Below are positions 11,092 through 22,600 of a DNA stretch of 64,000 bases, piece after piece; the first letter of the stretch is position 1; each line of letters opens with the position of its first letter. This DNA comes from Paracyclopina nana (lineage: Eukaryota > Arthropoda > Copepoda > Cyclopoida > Cyclopettidae), in contig JAGUCH010000002.1 of the NCBI GenBank assembly GCA_019096065.1, positions 6,150,501-6,214,500 of the forward strand. Direction: 5' to 3'. The position numbers were made by a program, and so were the translations under genes. The notes under the pieces were generated by a model. The model saw nothing but the letters and a program-made list of their open reading frames with translations, was not told the DNA's origin and did no database searches.

Positions 11092-12341
11092 TCTGGAAGA
11101 TGATCAAAGGTCGAAATGCGGATTGGGCCGAGGTTGTCCCCTTTGCGCTCTTCGTACTCCGCACCACCAAGAACAGCTCTACTGGCCTGGCGCCATACGA
11201 AATGGTCTTAGGCCGTCAACCCTCGACCAACCTAGATTTGATCTTCGGGGACCCGCAACCGGCAGTGGCGAAGGCCACACAGGCAGGTCGTTTCGCCAAG
11301 CAGCTCAAGGAAAGAATACAGCTGGCGCATGAATGGGTACGTAAGAACATCTCCACCTCCATCGAACGACAGCGCCGAGCCTACCACATGGACAAGCGTG
11401 CGTTCCGTGTAGGGCAGAGAGTGTGGCTGTTCACTCCAAAGGTCATCCCGCGAATCTCCAAGAAACTACAAACCTTTTGGACTGGACCTTGGACCATAGT
11501 GAAGCAGGTTAACGAGCTCACTTACGAGATCGCCCCTGATCCATCATGGGCTCACGCGCGAAACCAAGTCGTTTCGGTGGATCGCCTTAAACTGTACGTC
11601 ACGTACGAGCAAAATAAGGACGACCCGCCTACAGCACCCCCGGCGGAGGATGTGGACCTGTCAATGCTGGGCGACGAGTCCGCCGAGTTTCTCACGGACC
11701 CGCCAGACAACCCCGCGACAACATCGACCAGCGACTTCTCCACGCCTTACGAGTACGCGGTAGCTCCGACGGACCGGGAGTACGGGTTTCCGGAAGCCAA
11801 TAATGACCCTATTCCGGTTTTAAATGATGACCCGACCATACCTGAATACGACTGCACCCGATACGAACCTGATCCGGATGACCGGGCATCCACCCCAGAA
11901 AATGAGCCTGAGACCGGCAGCCTGCCTACGCAAAATACACAACAGCTACAGGCATCTCCTCCCCGTGCGAATAGCCCTCAGCGCACGAGCACTGTAGCTA
12001 AGCGAAAACGCCGGTCAAATGCACAAATGCTCCAGGCCGACACAGAACATTTCTTAGGTGGCCCCGACGCATTCTCAAAGCGATCACGTTCAAGAACCCG
12101 TAGTGGTGACAGGCAAAATGTACAAAACGACGACATTTTACCGCTGCAACACCTGCAGCCTACCCAGCCACCTATGCATCAAGTGGCAAGGTATCTGTTG
12201 CCACCATTAGAGCCGCGACCACTACCTCTCCGGCCGTCAATACCATCACCCATCAGAGAAGTGTCGCATTCAACATCGTCGTCGGCGCCATCAGCAGCAA
12301 CTGCAGAAACGTGCGATGATGTGTTCCAAGACGAAAAATAA
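10995..12341 (+). pseudogene. C-terminal integrase and acidic/Pro-rich tail of pol
   Basis: Continuation of integrase after the deletion: CAALGIQATTTPLYNPRSNPVERAH contains the catalytic Glu, followed by LFVLRTTKNSSTGLAPYEMVLGR and a C-terminal GPY/F-like region (FWTGPWTIVKQVNELTYEI). After about residue 200 the protein becomes a long acidic, Pro/Ser-rich tail of about 240 residues with a basic patch (AKRKRRS). The tail is longer than usual for Gypsy integrases and I do not recognise a domain in it. Out of frame with the upstream half. Confidence 0.82.
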
Positions 12342-12522
12342 CTACAGTGTACAAAGACTCTCAAATCACCAACATTCTGCTCCCTCACGACAAAGTTTGG
12401 GGGGGTGCGCTATTATTATTATTACTTCACATATGTATCATACCGTGCATAATTCACATCTGCTCATGTTATAAACCATGACGCTCGGTCGCAAGCAATG
12501 TTAAGACACATAATAATCGTTC

Positions 12523-12538
12523 TATTTCTCTCTTGCAG
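12523..12538 (+). promoter_or_regulatory. Putative splice acceptor for env mRNA
   Basis: A pyrimidine-rich tract (tctatttctctcttgcag) ends in CAG at 12538, between the pol stop and the env ATG at 12595. Position and sequence fit the acceptor of a spliced subgenomic env message. Confidence 0.45.
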
Positions 12539-12594
12539 TCTGAGTGACCAACTAACTACCTCTTAAAAGATACACTTAGCACGCTACCTCAACC

Positions 12595-15065
12595 ATGCAC
12601 CCAGGCCATTGTTTGTGCAACCCTACACTGATGCTCATGGCATTCTTCATCTACAGCTACTGGATCCTCCTAAGCGAGGTGGCTCAAGCGGCAGCCTTTC
12701 CAGGGCAATCGCCTCGCCCGGCGGACCTGTTCACCCCAGACGCCAAGGTGACCTCGTTCACCACGTGCGACTGCGCGCACCGAGACGCCATGCACGAGGC
12801 CATCAACTTGAGCCAGCCTGAACTCTGTGAAGACATCCGCAGCTCCTACCAAACACCGGTCAATATCACGATCCAGGTTTTACAGACCGCGTCGACCCTT
12901 TCCGTCAAGGCCTACCGATGCCGGGTACACATCTCGCGAGAAGTCACCCGCTGCGGATACGACAGCCTTAGCTACGGAAGCCAGATGACCGACGTGAATC
13001 GACCCTATCTGGTAACACCTCAAGCATGCTGAGATGCTGCCGAGAAATGCTTCCTCCTGGTGGAGGACAAAAGGTCCAGGTCACGCTTAACAACCCGGTG
13101 TCCTTGTCCTACTTCTCGAAGGGCGGGCTCGACAAGGATCACAAATGCACGACGACCACATTTACCAGCGGCGGAATCACCTTCTCCCGCTCGTGAAACC
13201 ACCACCCTGGTGGAGCCCATCTACGGCAAGCTCAACTCCGCGAACGGCCGGGTGGTTTTCTCCAACCACCTGACTGCTAATTTCCAGGATTTGATTGTGC
13301 AGGACGACGCGGAGGGCACTATTGTGTGGCCCAAACGCAAGGCTCCTCGCTGCGAGGACGAGCTAAGCGAGGTATACAAGGGACCGGCCGTGCTGTACCC
13401 TCATCGCAATTCCTCCAGCCTTAGCAGCAACACTGGCCACCTGGGAGATCTACTCCTCCTCGCCCACGAAGAGGAGTCGCGGTTTGCGGGGTTTGTCTTG
13501 AAGGGTGTGCAATCCATGTGCCAGCGGCGGCTCTTCACTACGCAGCTCCGCGACTTCGCAGTCTTGATCGTTGGACCAGGGGACGGGCCTCTCCAGGCCA
13601 AGTACCTTCACCCCAAGGACATGGACGGCGCGAATATCCAGACCCAGCTGGCGTTCGTACATTCACAGCATGCGCTGCACATCCAAGACCGATTCAAGTT
13701 CCTCCAGGAGCTCATCTGCAAGAACGAACGCTCGATTCTGCACTCTATGCTTCAGAGCATGGCCTCCGGCTCCTCGTCGTACGCCACCCTCGACAGCCAT
13801 GGACCTGGCCACCTGGTTACCCGTGCTGGAGCCGTGGCCTATGTCACATCTTGCTACCCGGTACAGGACGTCACGCGGTCTATTGCCAACTGTACACAAG
13901 AAATCCCCGTGCTGGTGAACAATGAAACACGGTTCGCCGACCCCCTCTCCTTTGTGCTGACCGACCGGCCCAGTGTGGTCCCATGCGACTCGATCACCCC
14001 GATCAAGTGGAAGATCCACAACCAGTGGATGTGTGCCACGCCTCAGATCCACGCCTGCATTGCCCCGACGCAACTCAATCCCATGTCGGATGCGGCGCCC
14101 CGGAGCGGGCATTATGACATAAGCCGGGGACTAGGAGGTGGCGTGTTCTCCGCAGAACAGCGAGCCAACCATATCCTCTACCTCCACCTGTTCAGCAGCC
14201 GGGAGGCTGTGGTAAATACGATCACGAGCAATGTTCTACATAACTCCCTTATCACAGGCAGTCGGTCGACTACGCTATGGACACAGGAGGACATAGACCA
14301 GATGGTGGACCATGTCGGCAGCGCGATCATCCCGTTCTTTAGCTCGGTGGGGAAGTACTATTCCTACTTCACGGGAACCCTCATCACTATCGGCCTGATC
14401 AAGCTGATCCTCGGCGCCGTCATTCGAATGGTTATCCTATACCGGCGACGGGACTGGGCTGGTGGATGTTATTGGCCCTCTGGCACACGGCCTTCCTCAT
14501 GGTAGAGATGCCGTGGCGAATGCTCACCAACTTGGGGCATGATCAGATCCTGTTCCCTGGCGGAGACGACGACGACGAGGACCAACCTCCCACGCGTGGC
14601 AGACGTCGACCTCGCACCCGGGCTGGACCCGAAGCGTACCAGCTGGCGGCCCTCAGCGATGGAGATGAAGAAGATGAATACCCCGACGATGCACCGCCGA
14701 AATATGGATCTGCGGAGTCAGGGGAAGCCGACGAACCCCGCCGGTCCGGATTCCGCCAGCGGATGAAGGAGGCTCTCTTCAAGGAGCAGGATGGCCTCTA
14801 CCGGAACCTCCAGGCTCAGGTCGACGCCCTAGCAAGGCAGAACGAGACGATGCACAACTACATCATGGCTGTGCTTCCCTCTGCACCGGCGCCTAACACT
14901 GTGGCCTCTGCAACCTTGACGCCCCTGAAGTCGCCAATGGAAGGAGGAGCCACCGCGGGTCCGCCTATCTCCCCAGTAGTACCTCCGGCCACGGGATCCC
15001 CAGGCATCGGGTACCAGCATTGTGCCGTGAGGACACGGCCACGCTTCAATAGGGGGAAATTGTAG
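12595..15065 (+). pseudogene. env: Envelope glycoprotein gene, disrupted; resembles chuvirus-type glycoproteins
   Basis: Opens with ATG 12595 and a hydrophobic signal sequence, then a cysteine-containing ectodomain. An in-frame TGA at 13030-13032 interrupts it; the downstream homologous sequence briefly occupies another frame (about 13074-13195) and returns to the first frame, which is open to 14505. This part includes NCTQEIPVLVNN, FADPLSFVL and CDSITPIKWKI, then a transmembrane segment (GTLITIGLIKLILGAVI). After a further frame change near 14460 a cytoplasmic tail continues in frame 14466-15065: acidic, Pro-rich, with a possible short coiled coil (YRNLQAQVDALARQNETM), ending inside the 3' LTR. 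The order of motifs recalls glycoproteins of chuviruses and related class III-like proteins rather than the classic Gypsy F-type Env; this is by eye, moderate confidence. As it stands it cannot make a full-length protein. Confidence 0.62.
15051..15060 (+). promoter_or_regulatory. Polypurine tract
   Basis: AGGGGGAAAT immediately before the 3' LTR, the expected place for plus-strand priming. Confidence 0.8.
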
Positions 15066-15254
15066 CAGGATCCCGAGCCTGCGTGCCTGCGCTCTCGCCT
15101 CCCTCCTGGGGCGATATTACTATGACTGTATACGGGCAGTAAATATACGACCATGCTCGAGCAAACAGCTCGACAATATATTCCCTAATACACAGTAAGG
15201 TCTACAAGTTAATATGGCGTAGCGCGTTGGTCTCAGAGTGTTCGAACCCCTACA
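15061..15254 (+). repeat. 3' LTR of the Gypsy element
   Basis: 194 bp, same ends as the 5' LTR, two visible differences. Followed by TGAA matching the four bases before the 5' LTR. Confidence 0.95.
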
Positions 15255-15867
15255 TGAAGAAAAAAATGTCAAGGATGTAAGTAGTTGTTAAATAAGTACT
15301 TAAATATTTAATTAAAATTGACTTCTGATTGAAGCCAAAGAAAACATAATATTTTTGTGATAGAATGTTAAAAAGTCAACATTTTCCCTAAAGCAGTAAT
15401 TATGGCAGAGGCACAGAATCTCCAAACTTGGCTCGCATGCATTCGTGCAATACACGCAGCAATTTAAAACAGAGATCCCAATAAGCCATTGGAGGGACAA
15501 ACGTTTTCACTAGATGGCGCTTTTTGGGCAAGTATATTTGGAAAAACTGTCGCGCGCGAAACTTGTCACGTGATCAGGAGCGGAAATTTGATTGGCTCAT
15601 CAGCGGAGCCAGGCTAGAAAAAATCGGTTTCAGCAATGAAAAGCTTGTTGTGTGAGTTGCATATGGTTTTATGGCTTGAAAGGGGGCCATTTTATCCGTA
15701 GATTATGTCATATTAATAAAGTTTTCGGAATTAGTGCACCCAAAGCCAAAAATAGCCCATTTGTGATCGCCTATGTAGTGCAGCCATGTCAAATGTACTT
15801 GCTCAAGTTTCCTGGCTAGATGGCGCTGCGAATATAGCAACTCTACGCCTTTGGCTTATAGCGAGCC
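15255..15867. other. Non-coding spacer after the Gypsy element
   Basis: AT-rich, no supported gene. The following truncated MITE begins at 15868. The small plus-strand frame at 15786-15983 overlaps the MITE and is not credible. Confidence 0.5.
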
Positions 15868-16271
15868 CAGAGACTTACATAGAAAGAGAAGTGCTACTTC
15901 TTGCATTCTCACTGCACGCGAGCGCGCGCCGAGTGCTACAAGTGATTTTGGAAACGTTTGGGTCAGCTGTTCTAATAAAATAGTCAGCGGGCTGTATTGA
16001 TCCAGAAAGGAAAACGCCAAATGGCACCTCTATTCTACAACTTTTAATTCCCAATAGTTGGGAAAATATTTATAAAAGACAAAAGATAGCCCTAGCAAAT
16101 TTGAACAGCTCGTAAAATAGGAGTATTTTGGCTAAGTGGACTCATTTAGGAGTTATTAGCAACCAAAAGTCTGCCCCGGCCCAAATTCAGGCAGCCGCGA
16201 CCAATATTCCATTGTAGTCTCTTTTAGAGCGTGCGGCAGATCTGCAAACGCACCCCCCCCCCCCCCCCCCC
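15868..16271 (+). mobile_element. Truncated hAT-type MITE ending in a poly-C run
   Basis: Starts CAGAGACTTACATAGAAAG and is nearly identical by eye to the complete copy at 24645-25078 for about 385 bp, then breaks into a run of 19 C at 16253-16271. The right terminal inverted repeat is missing. Confidence 0.8.
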
Positions 16272-16609
16272 AAATAAATCGTGCCTTTCTGAAACTCGAT
16301 CTCAAAAGGAAAGTCCTTGTTTTCGGCTTGACTCATTTTTAAGAATTATTGAAAGAAACTATTAACCTACAGTAGTTGTTATTAAATGGTATCTGCAATT
16401 ACAAGTGGATGTCGTCATCATCGACTTGTCAGCGGCTGTTTGCACCTCTAGAGAAAGACAAGTAGAAGTCTTTTAATAACAACAAATCAATCTCTACTTT
16501 GTTTTTCAGAATGTGGATTTTCTCCAGCGCTTTCCATCAACTGCATTTCATCTGAAAATCTTAACTTGGAGTTTAATGAAATCTTAGACCATGGTTGTTG
16601 TTTGTGTAA

Positions 16610-19126
16610 TTACAAAACGAATAATTTATCGCAGTAACGCGTGGCTTCAAATTGGCTGAAACGCACAATATTTTGGCACTCATGACTCATGGCATTTCTC
16701 ATGAACACTTTGTCGATGATCTGCTTGCCAAGACTTGGAGTGTTAGCCTTCATCCATTTTTTCAAGATGCTGAAGTCGGACTCAAACCCAAGAGCGCTGA
16801 GGGCTGGATATCTTGAGATCAAGCGGATTCCATAAGCGTGGGAGAAAAAATTGTGAATATTCCATCCGCAATTCACAAGCCCAAATGAGTCTTCAAACAT
16901 GACGTAGGCTTTCCTGGAATACATCTCCAAATGGTTGGTCACATCATTTGTCCACAATCCTTGATCATCCATTAGCACAGATCTCAAGATCATGGCAAAG
17001 GTTAGCCAGCAGGCTCGTGCTGGTTGGTCCAATTGCTCTTCGAACGATTCGGCAAAGGCAAAGGGAGCAGCGACAGCCAATGAGATGAGTTCTGGACTCT
17101 TGAAGAAGACAAAGCATCCCGAGAGGGATCGTGATCTCCGATTGAATTCCCTTGGGAGCAAAATTGATTGCCAGCGCTTGTCAAACTTTTTCAGAATCTT
17201 TTGCTGACGAGCCGTGAAATGGACTTGTGGGCTCTTTGGAAGCTTCAGCATAAGACGGATAAACTGCTTGATGCACCCTGAAAAGTTGTGCATTGGTTCA
17301 AGTAGAAACTGTTTCATTTGCTCGAACTCGTGCAGTAAAGAAAGAGGCGTCGCAGCAGTCATTCCCTTCAACTCATCAGCCGTAAAGGCACCAATGCCTT
17401 GCTCAGAGATCTTGGTTGCGGTGTCGTAGTACCAGAAGCTGGTTCTCTTCTCCTCATCAAAAGTAATAGCAGGAAACACTTGTCGTCGATCAACACGCAT
17501 ACCTTTAGCGAAACAGAATTCGCAGCTAAAGCATCCGCTATGAAGCTTGAGGCCTCGCAGTTTGCTTCTTATCGGAGCATCTCCAATGACTTGGCGGAGT
17601 TCAAAGTTGTAGTACCTGAAGTCTCTGAGAATGCTATGCATGATGGAGTTCGGGGTCAATCCACACGCTTTTCTGTAAATGTGCATTCCAAGGACATAAC
17701 CACTTCGACAAGGAGGAATCCTCACGCAAATGCAATTCATTTGGGCGTCGCCGGATTTGGACAAGGGGATGCCATCCATAAACAGCACCAGCTTTTTGCT
17801 TTGCCTATAGTTATCGAGATGACAATGACAATCCATGGCGTGCCTCCAGACGTCCATAATGTCGACGTTGGCATATTCGCTAATTTTAATCCACTTGTCC
17901 CTTGGGAATTGCTTGCGTGGGAAATTGCTGGATGTTATTCTTGTTATCTCGCCGTCCTCTAGATTTTGAAACTCAAAACACATAGTCACTTCTGGAGCAT
18001 TTTCGTTGTACTTCTTCTTGCATGTTTCATAGCAGTTCATGTGTCTGCTTTCCATGAACGCACGACATAAATTGAACAGATTCTTGCTAGCTCTCTGGTT
18101 GACATATCCATCCACTGTGATTGCATCAAACAGTTCGAAAAAAAGCCTATTGCGCTCATCTTGCGTTTCAAGTCTTGTTTCTTTCCTCGCCATTTCTTTA
18201 AAGTACTCGGATGTCATGCGAGGTCTTGGAGCAGCTGCACTCTGATCATCGACTTCAACAGCCTCCTCAGGCATGCCAATAGCAAATTCGTCAATGTCTG
18301 GATCCAAGACATCGTCATTCCAATTAGCTGCCAATTCCTCTCCAGTCAATTCTTGTCCGAACTCATCAAGCGGCATCAAATTATCCATAGCGTCCGCATC
18401 TTGCAATCCATTCACTTCAAGCAGCCTCTCATCCTCAGTGACTATACCTTGAATGGTAAAGTTGTCGTCGTCCTTGTCAATAACGAACTCATTGCGTGAC
18501 ACATTTTGAGCTTCAAAGCCGGACTCATCGCAGCTGGAGGGTAGATCATTGTCCTTCAACTTGGCCTTGATGTGCATAACGTCCGTTCTCAGTGGATCAA
18601 ACATATACTCCTCTTCCAAATCAGGGGTCACAGAGGCATTGGAGGATTCAGAATCTTGAGCATTATTCATTTCATCTTGCAAGGCCGACTGCAGTAGCAA
18701 GTTGCTTGTCTCCAGGATTGACACTGAAGAACTCGTCGACGGCATTCTCATGATGTCATCAATTGTGATAGCGGAAGGTTTCGGTTTCTCTACGAGGTGT
18801 TGACTTACAACAATGATGTCAGGATCATCACTTTCGATCCCAGAGTTGAACTCGTTGTCCAATGCATTTTGCACATCTTCTTGGCATTTCAAGAGCTCGT
18901 TTTCTTGATTGTGCAACATTTGAATCCTTTCCGGAACTTCCTCCAGGCCCTCAGTGCTAATAACATAGAGTAGAATGACATTTAGTGAAATGCTAGAGAG
19001 TGAGTCATTTTTAAAGTCGACATACCTTCTACGAGTGTGAATATTGTAAATGTTACTGAGCACTTGAACCTCTGAACTGACGGATTGCTTTAGAACGCTC
19101 AAGGTAATGTTGATTTTCTTCAACAT
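16610..19126 (-). CDS. CMC/EnSpm-like transposase-derived protein
   Basis: An 838-codon frame, AT-rich host-like composition. The C-terminal two-thirds resembles the Tnp2-type transposases of CACTA (CMC) elements: LVLFMDGIPLSKSGD carries a likely first catalytic Asp, VIGDAPIRSKLRGLKLHSG a second (GDAPxR), CSCEFC-type cysteines (SGCFSCEFCFAKG) a zinc site, then RRQVFPAI, and LEPMHNFSGCIKQFI in the place of the conserved MHL block. The N-terminal third (to about residue 330) is acidic and unrecognised. The reading crosses a likely intron near 18958-19025 (AAG-GTATGT donor, TATTAG acceptor), whose removal appears to keep the frame and would delete the odd hydrophobic stretch SLNVILLYVI. A short basic upstream frame on the same strand (MPKAKEKTRG, 19225 downward) might be a first exon. 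It is divergent from the gene at 19638; the two are probably parts of one transposon. Could also be a domesticated copy. Confidence 0.68.
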   Translation of the reverse strand: MLKKINITLSVLKQSVSSEVQVLSNIYNIHTRRRYVDFKNDSLSSISLNVILLYVISTEGLEEVPERIQMLHNQENELLKCQEDVQNALDNEFNSGIESDDPDIIVVSQHLVEKPKPSAITIDDIMRMPSTSSSVSILETSNLLLQSALQDEMNNAQDSESSNASVTPDLEEEYMFDPLRTDVMHIKAKLKDNDLPSSCDESGFEAQNVSRNEFVIDKDDDNFTIQGIVTEDERLLEVNGLQDADAMDNLMPLDEFGQELTGEELAANWNDDVLDPDIDEFAIGMPEEAVEVDDQSAAAPRPRMTSEYFKEMARKETRLETQDERNRLFFELFDAITVDGYVNQRASKNLFNLCRAFMESRHMNCYETCKKKYNENAPEVTMCFEFQNLEDGEITRITSSNFPRKQFPRDKWIKISEYANVDIMDVWRHAMDCHCHLDNYRQSKKLVLFMDGIPLSKSGDAQMNCICVRIPPCRSGYVLGMHIYRKACGLTPNSIMHSILRDFRYYNFELRQVIGDAPIRSKLRGLKLHSGCFSCEFCFAKGMRVDRRQVFPAITFDEEKRTSFWYYDTATKISEQGIGAFTADELKGMTAATPLSLLHEFEQMKQFLLEPMHNFSGCIKQFIRLMLKLPKSPQVHFTARQQKILKKFDKRWQSILLPREFNRRSRSLSGCFVFFKSPELISLAVAAPFAFAESFEEQLDQPARACWLTFAMILRSVLMDDQGLWTNDVTNHLEMYSRKAYVMFEDSFGLVNCGWNIHNFFSHAYGIRLISRYPALSALGFESDFSILKKWMKANTPSLGKQIIDKVFMRNAMSHECQNIVRFSQFEATRYCDKLFVL

Positions 19127-19637
19127 GCGCGCTGTTCGTCGTCAGTTGACAGGCTTCCATTGCTTTGCTGTCTTTAATCGCTTGTCTTTGGCTGAGCCAC
19201 GAGTTTTCTCCTTCGCTTTCGGCATTTTGAACGTCCTCCTAAGGAGGAAAAATTCCAAACTTTAAGGAAGTCACTTGCAAATGATGGCAAACGAGCTAAC
19301 TGCTTAAGGAAAATAGCTAATAGCGGGCTGTGTCAAGTTTGCTAGTGTAGTTTGGTGTTTTCGAATACTGAGCGTCTCATTTTTGCTATGTAAACAAAGA
19401 CTTGTCAAGTCAATGACAAGTCGATGACAAGTTGTTCAGAAGCAGAAGATTTATTAGCGGAAATAATATTTCAAAACCGGTCTCAAACACAAGCTGAGGA
19501 CATTGCCTTAGTGGTTATCGGCTTGACAAGTACTTTTCGAGTAGTGCCGCTAGTAGCTACTTTCAAGAATTAAATATTCGTTAAGGCTGAATATATTTTT
19601 CCGCCAAAACGCACTTCGTTAAAAATTCCTATAAGAA
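19127..19637. promoter_or_regulatory. Shared intergenic region of the divergent transposon genes
   Basis: 511 bp between two divergent starts. Contains clustered copies of a GACAAGT(C/T)/ACTTGTC word around 19397-19437 and 19520-19545. The same word recurs near 16425-16460 and 23625-23720, beyond the ends of the two genes. These may be transposase-binding or promoter repeats; no TATA box is evident. Confidence 0.4.
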
Positions 19638-22600
19638 ATGGCGATGCCCAATTTAAATCCAAAGAAAAAGGAGGCATCGGCGGAGAAGAAAGCTCCAGGA
19701 GAGTATGATCGTGTCATAATCGCTGTCCTTGGTCAGACACCAGCCTTCTCCTACCTTGGAACTGATTGGAAATCTCCTGAGGGTCGACATTTAAACGAGT
19801 ACTACCGTGGAAACATAACCAGAAAATTATGTTCGCCAGCGTGCTTGAGACCTTTCATGTTTAAAACTGAGGGTGGCATGATTGAGGGCTACCTGTTCTG
19901 CAGAATTGAAAAAGTTACTTATTAAAATCTTTACTTTACCTTGGAATTGGCAATGCGAGCTTTGCAAGAGTCATGGCTGCGCTCACGCACATTTTCAGCG
20001 CGTCACACATTTCACGTACTCCATTTCATCATCAACTTGTAGATACGGAGCAATCTCGTGTGGATGCCACGTTGCGTGAGCTGAACAACGAGCTCGAGGA
20101 AGTGGACAAGGCTGATCGACAGGAGCGTTACGAGGCAATGGTCGAGGCCTGGCTTGAAAAGTACATGAAAGATTTCGTGTATCAGAGGAAGCAGCCGGAT
20201 GGCAATTTTCACTTTGTCCCCTGGAAAGTCCAAACGAGGCATATGGTTCAGCATCCGCCCAACATGTTCACCGATGAGGCAACAGACGATGACGGCTTAG
20301 GGATCTCGACATCTCAAGGAGCACTTGCACTGGGAAACAAGCGGAAGATGCAGAGAGCCATCCCTGATGACAATAAGACCAACTCGCCATCTAAAAGGAC
20401 TCGACGAGCAGCAGCTGAAGCCGCTGCCAAAGCATTCACTTGAGAACAGGAGATCATCCAGGAACGTTTGGATGCTGCTGCCAAGAAAACTCAAGATGAG
20501 GCCATTGCTAGAAAAGTAGCTTTAGAGTTGGCGAGGAGGGAAGCTGCCGAGATCATGGCCAAGGAAGAGAAGGAACGAGCTCGAAAAGAGGCAATAGAAA
20601 GGGCCAAACGAATTCTGGAGGAGGAAGAAGCCCTCAAGGCAGCCGAAGAAGCCTTCCAAGAGACCGCACGAGCAGCTGCCGAGGCCAGGATCGCTCGAGC
20701 TGAAGCTGAAAAAGCTAAGGATACGACCATGCAGCAAAATATACTTGCAACAGACCAAGAACTCTCAAGGTTCCAGGCAAATGCTGCAGAGGAGCCCTCA
20801 ACCTTTGAAGAAATCATGGCTCTTGGAAGGTCTAGATCAACTGAGCCCAGCCGCCAAAGCTCCGTACATGGAACACCAAAGGTTGTGACGCCACCAAGAT
20901 CAGCAAGTTTGGCCCCTGGAAGCTTGGCTTCTGCATTTATTGATAGTGGCGCTGATGAGATCTCATCCAACATCTTGACAGCCTCGGATGGTGGAGAAGT
21001 AACCTTTGTAGTTACCGAACCGAACGCAGCTTTGCTAAATGTTCAGTCTGCTCTTGACAACTTGAATGTGACGTAGCATAAACAGCATAAACATGAATTG
21101 GTGACTAAAGGTTGCTTGGATCAGTGCATGGAAAACTTGTTTGAAAGGTTTAAGGGTGTCATTCAAGATGAAATTGAGGGCCTTCGGGGCACAATGGACA
21201 AAGACAAAGCTGCCATGTCCAAAAAATTGGATAACAAGTTTGCTAATCTTCTAGTAAGTTCTTTAGATTTCATTTACTTGGCAAAGCAATAGTTTGTTGA
21301 CATTTCTCAATTTAATTAGGAAGTGAAGAAAACCGTCAAGTCGATGAACGAAAAGTTCATCGATGTGTCTCAGCAAGTGAAGAGTAGTCCTTCCAAGACT
21401 TACTTTGGCAACATTGACGTCAGGTCAAAGGCAAGAGCCATATTGCTTCGATTGATCCCTTTCAACCTAATGGGAAAGGCATGTGATGTGTTCTTTGCCT
21501 TTTACTTTGTTCAGGTAAATCTTGACATTGCTGTTTAATAACATCAAATCTTACTTGACTATTTGATTGATTGTAGGAGCAAGTGGCTGCATTCTTGATC
21601 CCCTACTTCAGAGGCCAGCCTTTGTCAACGTTGAACTACACCATGGCCAAGGGTGTAATGCACACCATTTACACGACTCTTGCTAGAGCTCACATGATCG
21701 TCGGGAAAAATACCAAGTAAGTCTTTTAATCTTTATTGATAGCAACTCATTATTTCAATTTCAAGTAATAGTCAAATGAAATTGTTTTGAAATGTTTGAC
21801 AGCAGTAATTGAAATTGTAATTCACACATATATACTATGTACCACGCTGATATAGCTAATCAAGATTGGCGACGCGACGCGCCGACGGCTTCTTCAAAAG
21901 AAACAGAGCCGGCGGCTTTTTCAAAAGAAACAGCAATAAATAATACTGCGTTCTTTTCACAAGTTCTTTGAAGAACTTGTATTTCAATAAGCGGCCAATC
22001 CCCAATGGCGTTCATTCAATGATTGATAAGAACATCGTGCCAGCCTTGCAAGATTTGTACAAGGTTAAAGATGCTCCCGAGGGCAAACATCTTTCGGAAA
22101 TTGACCAGTACTGCGCCACTATGCTGAACACCGACAGGGGTACTATGCTTACAACTGCTGGTAACAGGGCTCGATCAGTCGATGAAGCAGCAATTGCAGT
22201 CACTGATTGTGACTTTGAGTTCCACACAGCCAACATTCACTTCAAGGATCCCAAGAAAGTAGTGCCAACCTACGATGAGCACCTCATTGCTACCAAGAAG
22301 AGGAGCGAGTTTTCAAAAACCACATTTTCCGGAGTTTGCGATGACCCAAAAGACATCTTAGGTGTGCTTAACACCAGCAGTCAAGAAGTATTGGATGTCA
22401 AGGAAGTTATCCGCCACGTCATCGTCGCGGCCCATCTTATGGGACAAGACTGGCAAAAGTTGACCATGATGAGGCTTAAATCTGTGCCAGAGGTACATTA
22501 GCAAAGTACTTATAATGCTGCTTGTAAATCTTAACATTTACTTTCTTCGTACAGTTTCCAAGATTGTACCAAGAGGTGGTGGCAGAGACCACAGATATCA

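Larger units (their letters stand above)
5071..15254 (+). mobile_element. Gypsy-type LTR retroelement with env, full length but defective
   Basis: A 10,184-bp element bounded by two 194-bp direct LTRs that start TGTAGCAGG and end CCCCTACA. Flanks carry the same four bases, TGAA, before the left LTR and after the right LTR, consistent with a 4-bp target duplication. A PBS-like site follows the left LTR and a purine tract precedes the right one. Internal order is leader, gag, protease, RT, RNase H, integrase, env, as in errantivirus-like Gypsy elements. GC is clearly higher than in surrounding host DNA. I see only two base differences between LTRs, so the insertion is recent, yet pol and env carry several lesions (described under each gene). 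Confidence 0.93.

Noticed and set aside
17399-17962. 187-codon plus-strand frame
   Set aside because: Shadow of the transposase ORF on the opposite strand.
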